Source of the DNA: Pilimelia terevasa
Lineage (GTDB): Bacteria > Actinomycetota > Actinomycetes > Mycobacteriales > Micromonosporaceae
Assembly (NCBI RefSeq): GCF_014647915.1
Contig: NZ_BMQC01000013.1
Location: 28,576 to 92,575 of the forward strand
DNA length: 64,000 bases
Direction of reading: 5' to 3'
Made by a program: the position numbers and the translations under genes
The notes under the pieces: model-generated
Database searches by the model: none
Told to the model about the DNA's origin: nothing
The model's input: the letters and a program-made list of their open reading frames with translations, nothing else
Shown: in pieces, positions 34,844 to 42,723 of the stretch
Numbering within the stretch: position 1 is the first letter of the stretch
Layout of the letters: every line of letters starts with the position of its first letter

Positions 34844-34880
34844 GACGGCGGCCCGGTCCCCGCTGGGTCGGGCCGCCGTC
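34844..34880. terminator. Hairpin terminator between convergent genes
   Basis: A perfect 12-bp stem GACGGCGGCCCG / CGGGCCGCCGTC with 13-base loop, between the second lipoprotein gene and the DUF397 gene that faces it. Confidence 0.78.
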
Positions 34881-34885
34881 GCGCG

Positions 34886-35095
34886 TCAGAGGTCGAACTC
34901 GCCGTCGCGGACGCCGCCGACGAAGGCGTCCCACTCGGCGGCGGTGAAAGCCAGACCGGCAGCATCGGGGTTCTTGCTGTCCCGCACGAATACCAGTCCC
35001 TCGCGGGCGAGCAGGTTGTCGGCCACTTCGACGCAGTTTCCGCCGTTGCCGCTGCGCTGGCTCTTGCGCCAGATGGCGCCGGTGAGGTCAGCCAC
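34886..35095 (-). CDS. DUF397 small protein
   Basis: A 69-residue DUF397 protein (W-RKSQRSGNGGNCVEVAD, VFVRDSKNPD, LAFTAAEWDAFV). In actinomycetes such proteins are encoded next to a DUF5753 helix-turn-helix regulator and the pair behaves like a toxin-antitoxin-style or developmental regulatory module (Scr1/Scr2, WhiJ/BldB-like). Here its GTG start overlaps the regulator's end by 8 bases, so it depends on translation of the regulator. All core family residues are present. Confidence 0.92.
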   Translation of the reverse strand: MADLTGAIWRKSQRSGNGGNCVEVADNLLAREGLVFVRDSKNPDAAGLAFTAAEWDAFVGGVRDGEFDL

Positions 35096-35993
35096 GGGTG
35101 TGCTCCTTCCAGATGGTGGTGATCATGTCCCTGGACGAGGCTTCATCCAGGGCTCTGCCCTCCAGGTTGCTCCATACGCCCCGGTAGGCGAGGACTTCCT
35201 CAGGGTGAGTCAGGTAAAGGGCGCCGGTCAACGACTCGGCGTACGCCAGGGGCGGCTCGATCGGTCCACCACTGAGGTGATCGAGCGGAAAGTCAAGGAT
35301 GGTGAACGGCGCCACGGCTGCCATGCCGCCGTGGACGCCTGCGGCGAACGGGACGACCCGGACCGAGATGTTGGCCTGTCTGGTGGACTCGACGAGCAGC
35401 GCGAGCTGGTCGGCCATGCCGTCGGGGCCGCCGACCTGCCGGCGCAGTACCGCCTCGCTGAGGATCGTGTCCAGTCGCGGCGCCCGGGGGCGGGTGAGGA
35501 CGGACTGGCGCGCCATCCGCACGGTGACCCGCCGCTCCCGCTCCTGGTCGTCCAGGTAACCGTCAGGGATGCGCGTCAGTTCCGCCGCGTACGCGCGGGT
35601 CTGGAGCAGGCCCGGGACCAGTTCGGCCTCGAACTGACGGATGGTCTCGGCGCCGTCCTCCAGGGAGACGTAGAGGCCGAACCAGTTCGGCAGCTCCGTT
35701 TCGGTGTAGTCGTGCCACCAGCTCTTGTGGCGGCCGTTGCGGGTCTCGGCGGTCATGCCGAGCAGCAACTCGCGCTCCTCGTCGCCGGCCTGGTACAGGT
35801 CGAGCATCGCCTTGACGTCGGTCGACCGGAAGCGGACCCGTTCGTCGCCGTCCTCGATCCGGCCGAGGGTGGCGCGCCCGCGCTCCAGTGCCTCGGCGGC
35901 CTGGACCTGGGTCAGCCCGGCCCGGCGCCGCAGCGCCTCGAAGCGCCGACCGATGTGCCGTCGGAGCAGGGTCGATCCGTGCGCGTCGGTCAC
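35088..35993 (-). CDS. XRE-family regulator with DUF5753 (Scr1-like)
   Basis: A 301-residue regulator: helix-turn-helix at residues ~10-70 (LRRRAGLTQVQAAEALERGRATLGRIEDG), then the DUF5753 domain (about 105-290), with FEAELVPGLLQTRAYA and YLDDQERERRVTVRMARQ. These are the usual marks of the large actinomycete family acting with a neighbouring DUF397 protein. The GTG start at 35993 is preceded by GGAGG; the longer frame to 36092 is rejected because its extra N-terminus is cysteine-rich and unlike the family. The two genes overlap by 8 bases. It is likely to autoregulate from the AT-rich region upstream. Confidence 0.92.
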   Translation of the reverse strand: MTDAHGSTLLRRHIGRRFEALRRRAGLTQVQAAEALERGRATLGRIEDGDERVRFRSTDVKAMLDLYQAGDEERELLLGMTAETRNGRHKSWWHDYTETELPNWFGLYVSLEDGAETIRQFEAELVPGLLQTRAYAAELTRIPDGYLDDQERERRVTVRMARQSVLTRPRAPRLDTILSEAVLRRQVGGPDGMADQLALLVESTRQANISVRVVPFAAGVHGGMAAVAPFTILDFPLDHLSGGPIEPPLAYAESLTGALYLTHPEEVLAYRGVWSNLEGRALDEASSRDMITTIWKEHTRG

Positions 35994-36426
35994 GCTCGCC
36001 TCCGGGAGTGGGCGCAGGGGTGCCCAAGTAAAGCACGGCGGCAGGAGCAGGCAACAGAGGTCCACAACGGAATGCGGCGTCTCACGACACACATGAGTAA
36101 TGTAAATCGTCCAATTAAGATTGACGTTATTGAAGCCATTGCTTTTTGGGCAGACTCACAGTTGAATCGGTGACAGGTCGACGGCGGTCCGCAGCCCGGA
36201 CCACGGTGGCCGTGTACCGGCACCGACCAGCCCGCTGCTCCCCGAAGCCGGGCTGGTCGGTGCCCTCCGAAATCCGTCGCCCCCGCGGCGACTTGGCAGG
36301 GAGGGCGCCATGTCCGCCGCTCCCGCGTTCCTGGTACCCGCAGCACCGCCCGGCCGGGTGGTGGGGCGCAGCGCAGTCACCCCACGCCCGTCCGGTCGGC
36401 GGGCCGTCGAGGCGGGAGAAGCCGGG
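35994..36426. other. AT-richer divergent intergenic region
   Basis: A 433-base gap between the Scr1-like regulator (leftward) and the small Cys-rich gene (rightward). Its first half (about 36060-36180) is the most AT-rich stretch nearby and should contain the regulator's promoter. The second half holds the large hairpin at 36219-36264. A longer open frame starting at 36310 covers the last part, but its additional N-terminus shows no conserved features. Confidence 0.5.
36219..36264. repeat. Perfect 16-bp inverted repeat (large hairpin)
   Basis: Positions 36219-36234 pair perfectly with 36249-36264 (arm core CACCGACCAGCCCG), leaving a 14-base loop. There is no T-run and no convergent gene here; it lies in the leader side of the small gene at 36427. 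It could be an orphan terminator, an attenuator or a remnant of a mobile element end. Confidence 0.85.
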
Positions 36427-36615
36427 ATGCCGATGACCCGCGAGGAACTGACCGCCTACGCCGCCGCACAGGTGGCCGTCGCCGACCAGCTACTCGCCCG
36501 GCACCGGCCCGGCACCCACCACTGCTGCGCCTGCGGACAGCCGATGCCGTGCAGCCACGCCGAGACCATCGCCCGCCGCCGCGACCACTACGCCCAGTTC
36601 CTGGACCCCCGCTAG
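36427..36615 (+). CDS. Small Cys-rich protein
   Basis: A 62-residue protein: a helical N-terminus ([23 protein letters not shown]) followed by [18 protein letters not shown], a probable zinc-binding knuckle with four Cys and several His, and a short tail. Start 36427 is preferred because GGGAGA lies upstream; a start at 36310 is open but unconvincing. Its stop overlaps the end of the convergent chemoreceptor gene by 4 bases. Similar mini-proteins accompany Scr1/DUF397 modules in my recollection of actinomycete genomes, but I cannot verify this here. Confidence 0.6.
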   Translation: MPMTREELTAYAAAQVAVADQLLARHRPGTHHCCACGQPMPCSHAETIARRRDHYAQFLDPR

Positions 36616-38198
36616 TACCGGAAGCCGCGGACCAGGGTGACCAGCTCCTCGGACAGCACCGAGAGCCGGGCGGCGCCCGCCCGCGACGCGCTGGCCTCCT
36701 GCGAGGACAGCTCGGCGGCCTCCGACAGCCCCTGCATCGACGCGGTGATCCGGGACCCGTGGTCGGCGGCGACCGCCATGCTCCGGTGCATCTCCGCCGC
36801 CGTGGCGGACTGCTCGGTCACCGCCGAGGCGATCGTCGTCTGGAAGCTGTTGATCCGTTCGATGATCGTCGCGATCTGGGCGATGCCGTCGACGGCGCGG
36901 GCGGTGTCCTCCTGCATGGTGCGGACCCGGGCGGCGATGTCGTCGGTCGCCCGGGCGGTCTCCTGGGCCAGGTCCTTGACCTCCCCGGCCACCACCGCGA
37001 ACCCCTTGCCCGCCTCGCCCGCCCGGGCCGCCTCGATCGTCGCGTTCAGCGCCAGCAGGTTCGTCTGCTCGGCGATCGAGTTGATCGTCTGTACGACGGA
37101 GCCGATCTCGGCCGACGACTCGTCCAGCTTCACCATGCCCGTGTTGGTCTGCTGGGCCATCGTCACCGCCTCGGCGATGACCCGGACCGCGTCCTCGGCG
37201 TTGCGCGCGATCTCGGTGATCGAGGCGCCCAGCTCCTCGCCGCCCTGCGCCACGACGCTGATGTTGTGCGACACCTCGGTCGACGTCGACGTCACCGTCC
37301 CGGCCTGGGCGCTGGCCTCGGACGCGGCACCGGCGATCCGCTCCGCGAGGCCGGACATCTCGCTGGCCGAGGTACCGACCTGCTCGGCGGAGGCCGAGAC
37401 GGCGCCGATGGCGCGGCGCAGGCTGCACTGGGTCCGCACGAGCGCCTCCGACATCTGCCCGAACTCGTCGCGGCTGATCACCGCCGGTTGGCGGGTCAGG
37501 TCGCCGTCGGCCATCGCGCCGAGGACGGTGGACACCTCCCGCAGCGGCCGGCGGATGCTCACCAGCACCCAGCGGATGGCCAGCACCAGGACGACCGCCG
37601 CGCCGAGCGCGGACAGCCCCAGTACCTGCAGCGCCCGCCGCCGCTGGTCGGCGACCTGGGCGGCGGCGCGGTTCGCCTCGGCCTCCAGCGCGTCGGTGAT
37701 GGCCGGCATCCCCTCCTCGACCGCGGTGAAGCTGGTCTGGAACCGGGCGTAGGCGGCGGCGGTGTCGACGCCGGTGCCGGCGACCCGGGCCACCTCCGCG
37801 CCCAGCGCGACGTACTGCTCGATCTGCGGGGCGATGTCGTCGGCGGCGGCCCGCACCGGCGCCGCGAACGACGCGTCCCGGAACTGCCCGACCTTCTCCT
37901 CCAGCGTCCCGCCGTGCTCCTCCAGGTCGGCGAGCGCCTCCCGGCGGTCGGCGTCGGCGGCGGCGAGCCGCAGGCGCAGGACGTCGCTGCGGATGGCGTC
38001 GTGCGCCATGTCCGCCTCCATCTGCGCGCGGACGTGGCTGCTGGCGCGGGCCAGCTCGGCGGCGCGGTCGGCGGCGGTGTTGAGGTTCACCGCCGCGACC
38101 GCGCTGGTGACGGCCACCGCGGCCAGCGCCAGCCCGCCGACGACGGCCAGCTTGGCGCCGACGCTGCGGTCACGCAGCCAGGAACCCCACTGGGCCAT
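36612..38198 (-). CDS. Methyl-accepting chemotaxis protein
   Basis: A 528-residue chemoreceptor-type protein. TM1 is at about 13-35. A four-helix-bundle-like periplasmic region (about 40-185) is rich in Ala/Glu/Arg, as in 4HB_MCP domains. TM2 is at about 190-212, then HAMP (about 212-265), then a long coiled-coil signalling domain with the conserved hairpin tip [30 protein letters not shown]. The start at 38198 follows GAGGAG by 5 bases; the longer frame to 38303 has no site. No cheA/cheW is nearby, so its partner kinase is encoded elsewhere or it acts in a non-motility pathway. Confidence 0.92.
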   Translation of the reverse strand: MAQWGSWLRDRSVGAKLAVVGGLALAAVAVTSAVAAVNLNTAADRAAELARASSHVRAQMEADMAHDAIRSDVLRLRLAAADADRREALADLEEHGGTLEEKVGQFRDASFAAPVRAAADDIAPQIEQYVALGAEVARVAGTGVDTAAAYARFQTSFTAVEEGMPAITDALEAEANRAAAQVADQRRRALQVLGLSALGAAVVLVLAIRWVLVSIRRPLREVSTVLGAMADGDLTRQPAVISRDEFGQMSEALVRTQCSLRRAIGAVSASAEQVGTSASEMSGLAERIAGAASEASAQAGTVTSTSTEVSHNISVVAQGGEELGASITEIARNAEDAVRVIAEAVTMAQQTNTGMVKLDESSAEIGSVVQTINSIAEQTNLLALNATIEAARAGEAGKGFAVVAGEVKDLAQETARATDDIAARVRTMQEDTARAVDGIAQIATIIERINSFQTTIASAVTEQSATAAEMHRSMAVAADHGSRITASMQGLSEAAELSSQEASASRAGAARLSVLSEELVTLVRGFRY

Positions 38199-38342
38199 GT
38201 CCACTCCTCGGGTACCTCGCGCCAGCCGGTCGGCTCCGCGGTGTCCGACGGGGCCGGTCGGTGACACAGGATGCGCCTGCGCCAGGCTTGATTGTCGGAA
38301 CATACCGGCGGGTACGAGGATGATTCCGCCGATGTCGATTGA

Positions 38343-39182
38343 TCAGACTTTTAACCGGCCGATCCCGGCGTACACGTTCATCCGGGTACCGCGCAGGAAG
38401 CCCACCAGGGTGAGGCCGACCTCGGCCGCCAGGTCCGCGGCCAGCGTGCTCGGCGCGGACACCGCCGCGAGCACCGGCACGCCGGCCATCGCCGCCTTCT
38501 GGGTCAGCTCGAAGCTGGCCCGGCCGGAGACCAGCAGCACGTGCCCGGACAGCGGCAGCCGGCCCGCGCGCAGCGCCCACCCGACCACCTTGTCGACGGC
38601 GTTGTGCCGGCCGACATCCTCGCGGGCCACCACGAGGTCCCCGGTGGCCGTGAACAGCCCCGCCGCGTGCAGCCCGCCGGTCCGGTCGAAGGTGCGCTGG
38701 GCCGCGCGCAGCCGGTCGGGCAGCGCGGCCAGCACGTCCGGCGCGACGGCCACCGGGTCGGCCGCCACGTCGTACCGCGAGCGGGTCCGCACGGCGTCGA
38801 TGCTGGCCTTGCCGCAGACGCCGCAGGCGCTCGTCGTGCCGAACGTCCGGCGCGGGTCGACGGGCGGGGGCGGTACGTGCGCGGCGAGCGCCACGTCGAT
38901 GACGTTGTAGGTCTGGGGGCCCTGGTCCCCGGCGCAGAGCTGGGCGGTCAGCACGTCGTCCGCGGCGCCGATGACGCCCTCGTTGTGCAGGAAGCCCAGG
39001 GCCAGGTCCACGTCGTCGCCGGGGGTGCGCATGGTGACGGTGAGCGCCGGGCGGACACCGGTCGCCGGGCCGACGCGGATCTCCAGGGGCTCCTCGGCGG
39101 CGAGGGAGTCGGGGCGGCGCGCGGGTGCCCCGCCGCCCAGGTCGATCCGCCACACCGGCCGCCGGTCACTCGCCCGCCCCAT
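38343..39182 (-). CDS. fdhD: FdhD, formate dehydrogenase sulfurtransferase
   Basis: A 279-residue protein with the diagnostic [12 protein letters not shown] loop, whose two cysteines relay sulfur from a cysteine desulfurase to the molybdenum cofactor. [16 protein letters not shown] and [17 protein letters not shown] are the further conserved blocks. FdhD is needed to make formate dehydrogenase-type enzymes active, and the presumed client is encoded 0.5 kb away (39636-41987). Start 39182 is supported by AGAGGGG; a GTG 6 bases upstream is possible. The cofactor itself is made by the moa/mog/moe genes elsewhere in this window. Confidence 0.95.
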   Translation of the reverse strand: MGRASDRRPVWRIDLGGGAPARRPDSLAAEEPLEIRVGPATGVRPALTVTMRTPGDDVDLALGFLHNEGVIGAADDVLTAQLCAGDQGPQTYNVIDVALAAHVPPPPVDPRRTFGTTSACGVCGKASIDAVRTRSRYDVAADPVAVAPDVLAALPDRLRAAQRTFDRTGGLHAAGLFTATGDLVVAREDVGRHNAVDKVVGWALRAGRLPLSGHVLLVSGRASFELTQKAAMAGVPVLAAVSAPSTLAADLAAEVGLTLVGFLRGTRMNVYAGIGRLKV

Positions 39183-39377
39183 GACCACCCCTCTGCCGCG
39201 CCGCTGCCGCGTGAGTACCCTCCGCCGCGCCGCCGCCGGGTCGCCGGCCGGTGCGCCGCCACCCCGCCGATCCCGACCGACGGCGGCACCCGCACCCTAC
39301 GTGCGTCGGGCGGTGGCGGCGGAGGCCGCGTGGTTCGATGGGTGGCGCAGATGTCGGACGGCGGCGAGGGTGGCGCG

Positions 39378-39623
39378 ATGACGGTACTGGACGACTGGAC
39401 CGAGGCGGCCTGCGCGGAGCTGGGCCTGGACCCCGCCGACGTGCCGATCACCCTGGTCCTCCAACTGGCCAAGGACGTCGCCCACGCCGTGACCCGGCCG
39501 GCGGCGCCGGTGACGGCGTACCTGCTCGGCATGGCCGCCGCCCGCGGCGCCGACCCGATGGCCGCCGCCACGGCGCTGGCCTCGCTGACGGCCGCCTTCC
39601 CCCGCCCGGGCACCCGCGCCTGA
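39378..39623 (+). CDS. Small helical protein, DUF6457-like
   Basis: An 81-residue protein (MTVLDDWTEAACAELGLDP ... TAYLLGMAAARGADP) resembling the DUF6457 domain, commonly found next to or fused with molybdenum-cofactor genes in actinobacteria. Its placement between fdhD and the FdhF-like gene agrees with such a link. ATG 39378 follows GAGGG. It is divergent from fdhD and convergent with the oxidoreductase gene, only 12 bases between the stop codons. Function unknown. Confidence 0.72.
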   Translation: MTVLDDWTEAACAELGLDPADVPITLVLQLAKDVAHAVTRPAAPVTAYLLGMAAARGADPMAAATALASLTAAFPRPGTRA

Positions 39624-39635
39624 CCGCCCTGCCGG

Positions 39636-41987
39636 CTACCCGGCGGGCAGGTCAGGGGCCGGCGGGTCGCCGGGCGGCGGGTACGTGGCGGGTTCGAGGC
39701 GGATGATGATCGACTTGGAGGTCGGGGTCTGCGAGCCCGCGGCGACCGAGTCCAGCGGGACCAGGACGTTGGCCTCCGGGAAGTAGGCGGCCGCGCAGCC
39801 GCGCGCCGTCGGGTAGGCCACCGCCCGGAAGGCCGGGGCCCGCCGCTCGGTGCCGTCGCGCCACTCCGAGACCAGGTCCACCGCCGCGCCGTCGGCGACG
39901 CCGAGCGCGGCCAGGTCCTCCGGGTGCACGAGCACGACCCGGCGCCCGCCGCGCACGCCGCGGTAGCGGTCGTCCAGGCCGTAGATCGTGGTGTTGTACT
40001 GGTCGTGGCTGCGGACCGTCTGGAGCAGCAGGCGGCCCGGGGGCACCTGCACGGTCGCCAGCGGCGTGACCGTGAACCGCGCCCGCCCGGTGGCGGTCGG
40101 GAACGCCCGGGCGTCCCGCCCGGGGTGGGGCAGCGTGAAGCCGGCCGGGTCGGCCACGCGGGCGTTGAAGTCGGCGAACCCGGGCACCACCGCCGCGATC
40201 ACGTCGCGGACGGCGGCGTAGTCGGCGGCCAGGGTCGCCCACGGCACGGCCGAACCCGGCAGGGTCGCCGCGGCCAGCCGGGCGATGATCGCCACCTCCG
40301 ACAGCAGGTCGGGCGAGGCCGGGGCGAGCCGGCCGCGGGAGGCGTGCACGCAGGACATGGAGTCCTCGACGGTCACGAACTGGGCGCCGCCGGCCTGGAC
40401 GTCGCGCTCGGTGCGGCCGAGGCACGGCAGGATCAGTGCGGTGCGGCCGGTGACGGCGTGTGCGCGGTTGAGCTTCGTGGATATCTGTACGGTGAGCCGG
40501 CAGCCCCGCAGCCCCGCCTCGGTGACGGCGGTGTCGGGGGTGGCGGCGGCGAAGTTGCCGCCGAGCCCGACGAACACCCGGACCCGCCCGTCGCGCATGG
40601 CCCGGATCGCGTCGACGGTGTCGTACCCGCGCGCCCGCGGCGCCGTGAACCCGTACCGGGCCGCCAGCTCCGGGACCCAGGCCGGCGGCTCGTGGACGAT
40701 GCCCATCGTGCGGTCGCCCTGCACGTTGGAGTGGCCGCGCACCGGGCACAGTCCGGCCCCCGGGCGGCCGATCATGCCGCGCAGGAGCTGGACGTTGACG
40801 ACCTCCTGGATCGCGGCGACCGAGTCGGCCCGCTGGGTCAGCCCCATCGCCCAGCAGGTGATCGTGGCCGGCGAGGCGGCGCACAGGCGGGCCGCCTCCT
40901 CGATCTCGGCGCGGGTGAGGCCGGTGGCGGCGAGGACGGCCGGCCAGTCGACGCGCGCGCGGGCGGCGGCGTACGCGGCGAACCCGCTGGTGTGCCGGTC
41001 GACGAACTCCCGGTCGAGCGCCCCCCACTCCAGCAGCAGCGACCCGATCGCCTGGAACAGGGCCAGGTCCCCCGCGACGCGGACCTGGAGGTACAGATCG
41101 GTCAGCGGGGTGTCGCGGCCCAGCAGCCCGCTGACCTTCTGCGGGTCCCGGAAGCCGCGCAGGCCCGCCTCCGGCAGCGGGTTCACCGTGATGACCTTCG
41201 CGCCGCGGCGGCGGGCCTCGGCCAGGGCCGAGAGCATCCGCGGGTGGTTCGTCCCGGGGTTCTGCCCGATGACCACCAGCAGGGCGGCGGCGTGGATGTC
41301 GTCGAGGGTGACCGAGCCCTTGCCGACGCCGATGGCCTCACCCAGCGCCACACCCGAGGACTCGTGGCACATGTTGGAGCAGTCCGGCAGGTTGTTGGTG
41401 CCGTACGCCCGGACGAAGAGCTGGTACAGGAACGCGGCCTCGTTCGACGTGCGCCCGGAGGTGTAGAAGACGGCCTCGTCGGGGGAGTCGACGGCGCGCA
41501 GCTCGGCGGCGACCAGCGCGAACGCCTCGTCCCAGCCGATCGGCGTGTAGTGCCCGGCACCGGGCCGCCGGACCATCGGCGCGGTGAGCCGGCCCTGCTG
41601 GCCCAGCCAGTACCCCGACCGCGCGGCCAGCGTGTCCACCGGGTGGGCGGCGAAGAAGGCGGCGTCGACCCGGCGCAGCGTGGCCTCGTCGGCGACGGCC
41701 TTCGCCCCGTTCTCGCAGAACTCGGCGTGCCCCCGCCGCTGCGGCGGCGGCTCCGGCCAGGCGCACCCGGGGCAGTCGAACCCGTCGGGCTGGTTCAGGC
41801 GCAGGAGGGTGCGGGCGGTCCGCGCCGCGCCCATCTGGGCCAGCCCGGCGCCGAGGGCGTGGGCCACCCCGGGCAGCCCGGCGGCCGACTCCTGCGGCGG
41901 GCCGACGGTCAGGTCGCGGTCGCCGGGGTCCTCGCGGGGCGGGCGGACCCAGCCGCGGCCGGGACGGATGCGCCGGTCTCCTGCCAT
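39636..41987 (-). CDS. FdhF/YdeP family molybdopterin oxidoreductase
   Basis: A 783-residue molybdopterin enzyme of the formate-dehydrogenase alpha/YdeP branch. The N-terminus has GFDCPGCAWPE and a second Cys in FCENGAK, a reduced Cys set typical of this branch. Cofactor-binding blocks are YTSGRTSNEAAFLYQLF, NMCHESSG, GQNPGTNHPRML, GLGGNFAAATPD and, in the C-terminal domain (about 660-770), RSHDQYNTTIYG and EANVLVPLDSVA. There is no selenocysteine; the Cys in NMCHES takes the metal-ligand position. It may oxidise formate or act on another small substrate; YdeP itself is linked to acid resistance. Likely FdhD-dependent. ATG start follows GGGTGGGG. Confidence 0.9.
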   Translation of the reverse strand: MAGDRRIRPGRGWVRPPREDPGDRDLTVGPPQESAAGLPGVAHALGAGLAQMGAARTARTLLRLNQPDGFDCPGCAWPEPPPQRRGHAEFCENGAKAVADEATLRRVDAAFFAAHPVDTLAARSGYWLGQQGRLTAPMVRRPGAGHYTPIGWDEAFALVAAELRAVDSPDEAVFYTSGRTSNEAAFLYQLFVRAYGTNNLPDCSNMCHESSGVALGEAIGVGKGSVTLDDIHAAALLVVIGQNPGTNHPRMLSALAEARRRGAKVITVNPLPEAGLRGFRDPQKVSGLLGRDTPLTDLYLQVRVAGDLALFQAIGSLLLEWGALDREFVDRHTSGFAAYAAARARVDWPAVLAATGLTRAEIEEAARLCAASPATITCWAMGLTQRADSVAAIQEVVNVQLLRGMIGRPGAGLCPVRGHSNVQGDRTMGIVHEPPAWVPELAARYGFTAPRARGYDTVDAIRAMRDGRVRVFVGLGGNFAAATPDTAVTEAGLRGCRLTVQISTKLNRAHAVTGRTALILPCLGRTERDVQAGGAQFVTVEDSMSCVHASRGRLAPASPDLLSEVAIIARLAAATLPGSAVPWATLAADYAAVRDVIAAVVPGFADFNARVADPAGFTLPHPGRDARAFPTATGRARFTVTPLATVQVPPGRLLLQTVRSHDQYNTTIYGLDDRYRGVRGGRRVVLVHPEDLAALGVADGAAVDLVSEWRDGTERRAPAFRAVAYPTARGCAAAYFPEANVLVPLDSVAAGSQTPTSKSIIIRLEPATYPPPGDPPAPDLPAG

Positions 41988-42070
41988 CGCCCCACCCTAT
42001 CCGCGCCCCCATACCGGCGATCCGGGCTGGTCGGCGCCGGTTAGCTGGTATGCCCGTTATATCCACGGCC

Positions 42071-42097
42071 GGAGGGTTGAATCTGTAACGGAGGGTT
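42071..42097 (+). repeat. Direct repeat upstream of the pseudopilin operon
   Basis: GGAGGGTT occurs at 42071-42078 and again at 42090-42097, 19 bases apart, and TTGAA/TTCAA within the same stretch form a small inverted repeat. It lies in the 222-base divergent gap between the oxidoreductase and pseudopilin genes and could be an activator site. Weak evidence. Confidence 0.35.
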
Positions 42098-42209
42098 CAA
42101 GCGCACGCCGGCGGGGCCGATCCTCCCTGTGCGCGGGTGCCGGTCCGCGCGGCGCGGCACCAGGACCGGGCCCGGCCGGCGCGAACGGACACGACGGGAG
42201 GGGACGCAC

Positions 42210-42722
42210 GTGACCGTGGAGGCGCACGAGGTGCCTGGCGCCCCCCGCGGCGAGGCCGGCTTCAGCCTGGTCGAGGTCATGGTGTCGCTCGGCCTCGTCG
42301 GGACGGTGATGGCGGCGATGTCGGCGTACTTCGTCTCGGCGGTGACCCTCACCCACGGCCAGGGCCAGCGGGAGGTCGCCGCCCAGGTCGCCACCGACGC
42401 CATGGAGTACGTGCGGACCCTGCCGACCGCCGACGTCGGCACCCGGGTCCGCGCGCTGCCGCCGCGCACCCTCACCGTCAACGGCATTGCGTACACCCAG
42501 CGCTGGACCGTCTGCTGGCAGGCGGTCGACGGCGGCGCCTGCGCCACCGTCAAGCCGGCCGCCGCCGCCGCGGCGGCGATGGTCCGGGTCACCGCCACGG
42601 TCGAGTGGGACCAGAAAGACTGCCCCGTCAACCCCACCGCCCCCGCCCGCCGCACCTGCGGCCAGACCACCGCGACGCTGTTCAGCGCGGCGACGACCGA
42701 ACCGATCGTGGAGGTGGTCTGA
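42210..42722 (+). CDS. Type II/IV pilin-like protein (minor pseudopilin 1)
   Basis: A 170-residue protein with a class III prepilin signal: short leader ending in Ala-Gly, then FSLVEVMVSLGLVG with Phe+1 and Glu+5, the recognition site of prepilin peptidase, and a hydrophobic helix. The remainder has a Gly/Thr-rich globular domain with three or four cysteines (WTVCWQ, GACAT, KDCPVN, RRTCGQ). First gene of a three-gene operon. The GTG start at 42210 is preceded by GGGAGGGG; the next gene begins 1 base after its stop. Assembly ATPase, platform and peptidase are not in the window. Confidence 0.85.
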   Translation: MTVEAHEVPGAPRGEAGFSLVEVMVSLGLVGTVMAAMSAYFVSAVTLTHGQGQREVAAQVATDAMEYVRTLPTADVGTRVRALPPRTLTVNGIAYTQRWTVCWQAVDGGACATVKPAAAAAAAMVRVTATVEWDQKDCPVNPTAPARRTCGQTTATLFSAATTEPIVEVV

Positions 42723-42723
42723 G

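Noticed and set aside
38199..38380. Sigma-28 (FliA/WhiG) promoter for the chemoreceptor gene
   Set aside because: A TAAA followed by a GC-rich element is visible, but the second half does not match GCCGATAA and the position is inside fdhD.
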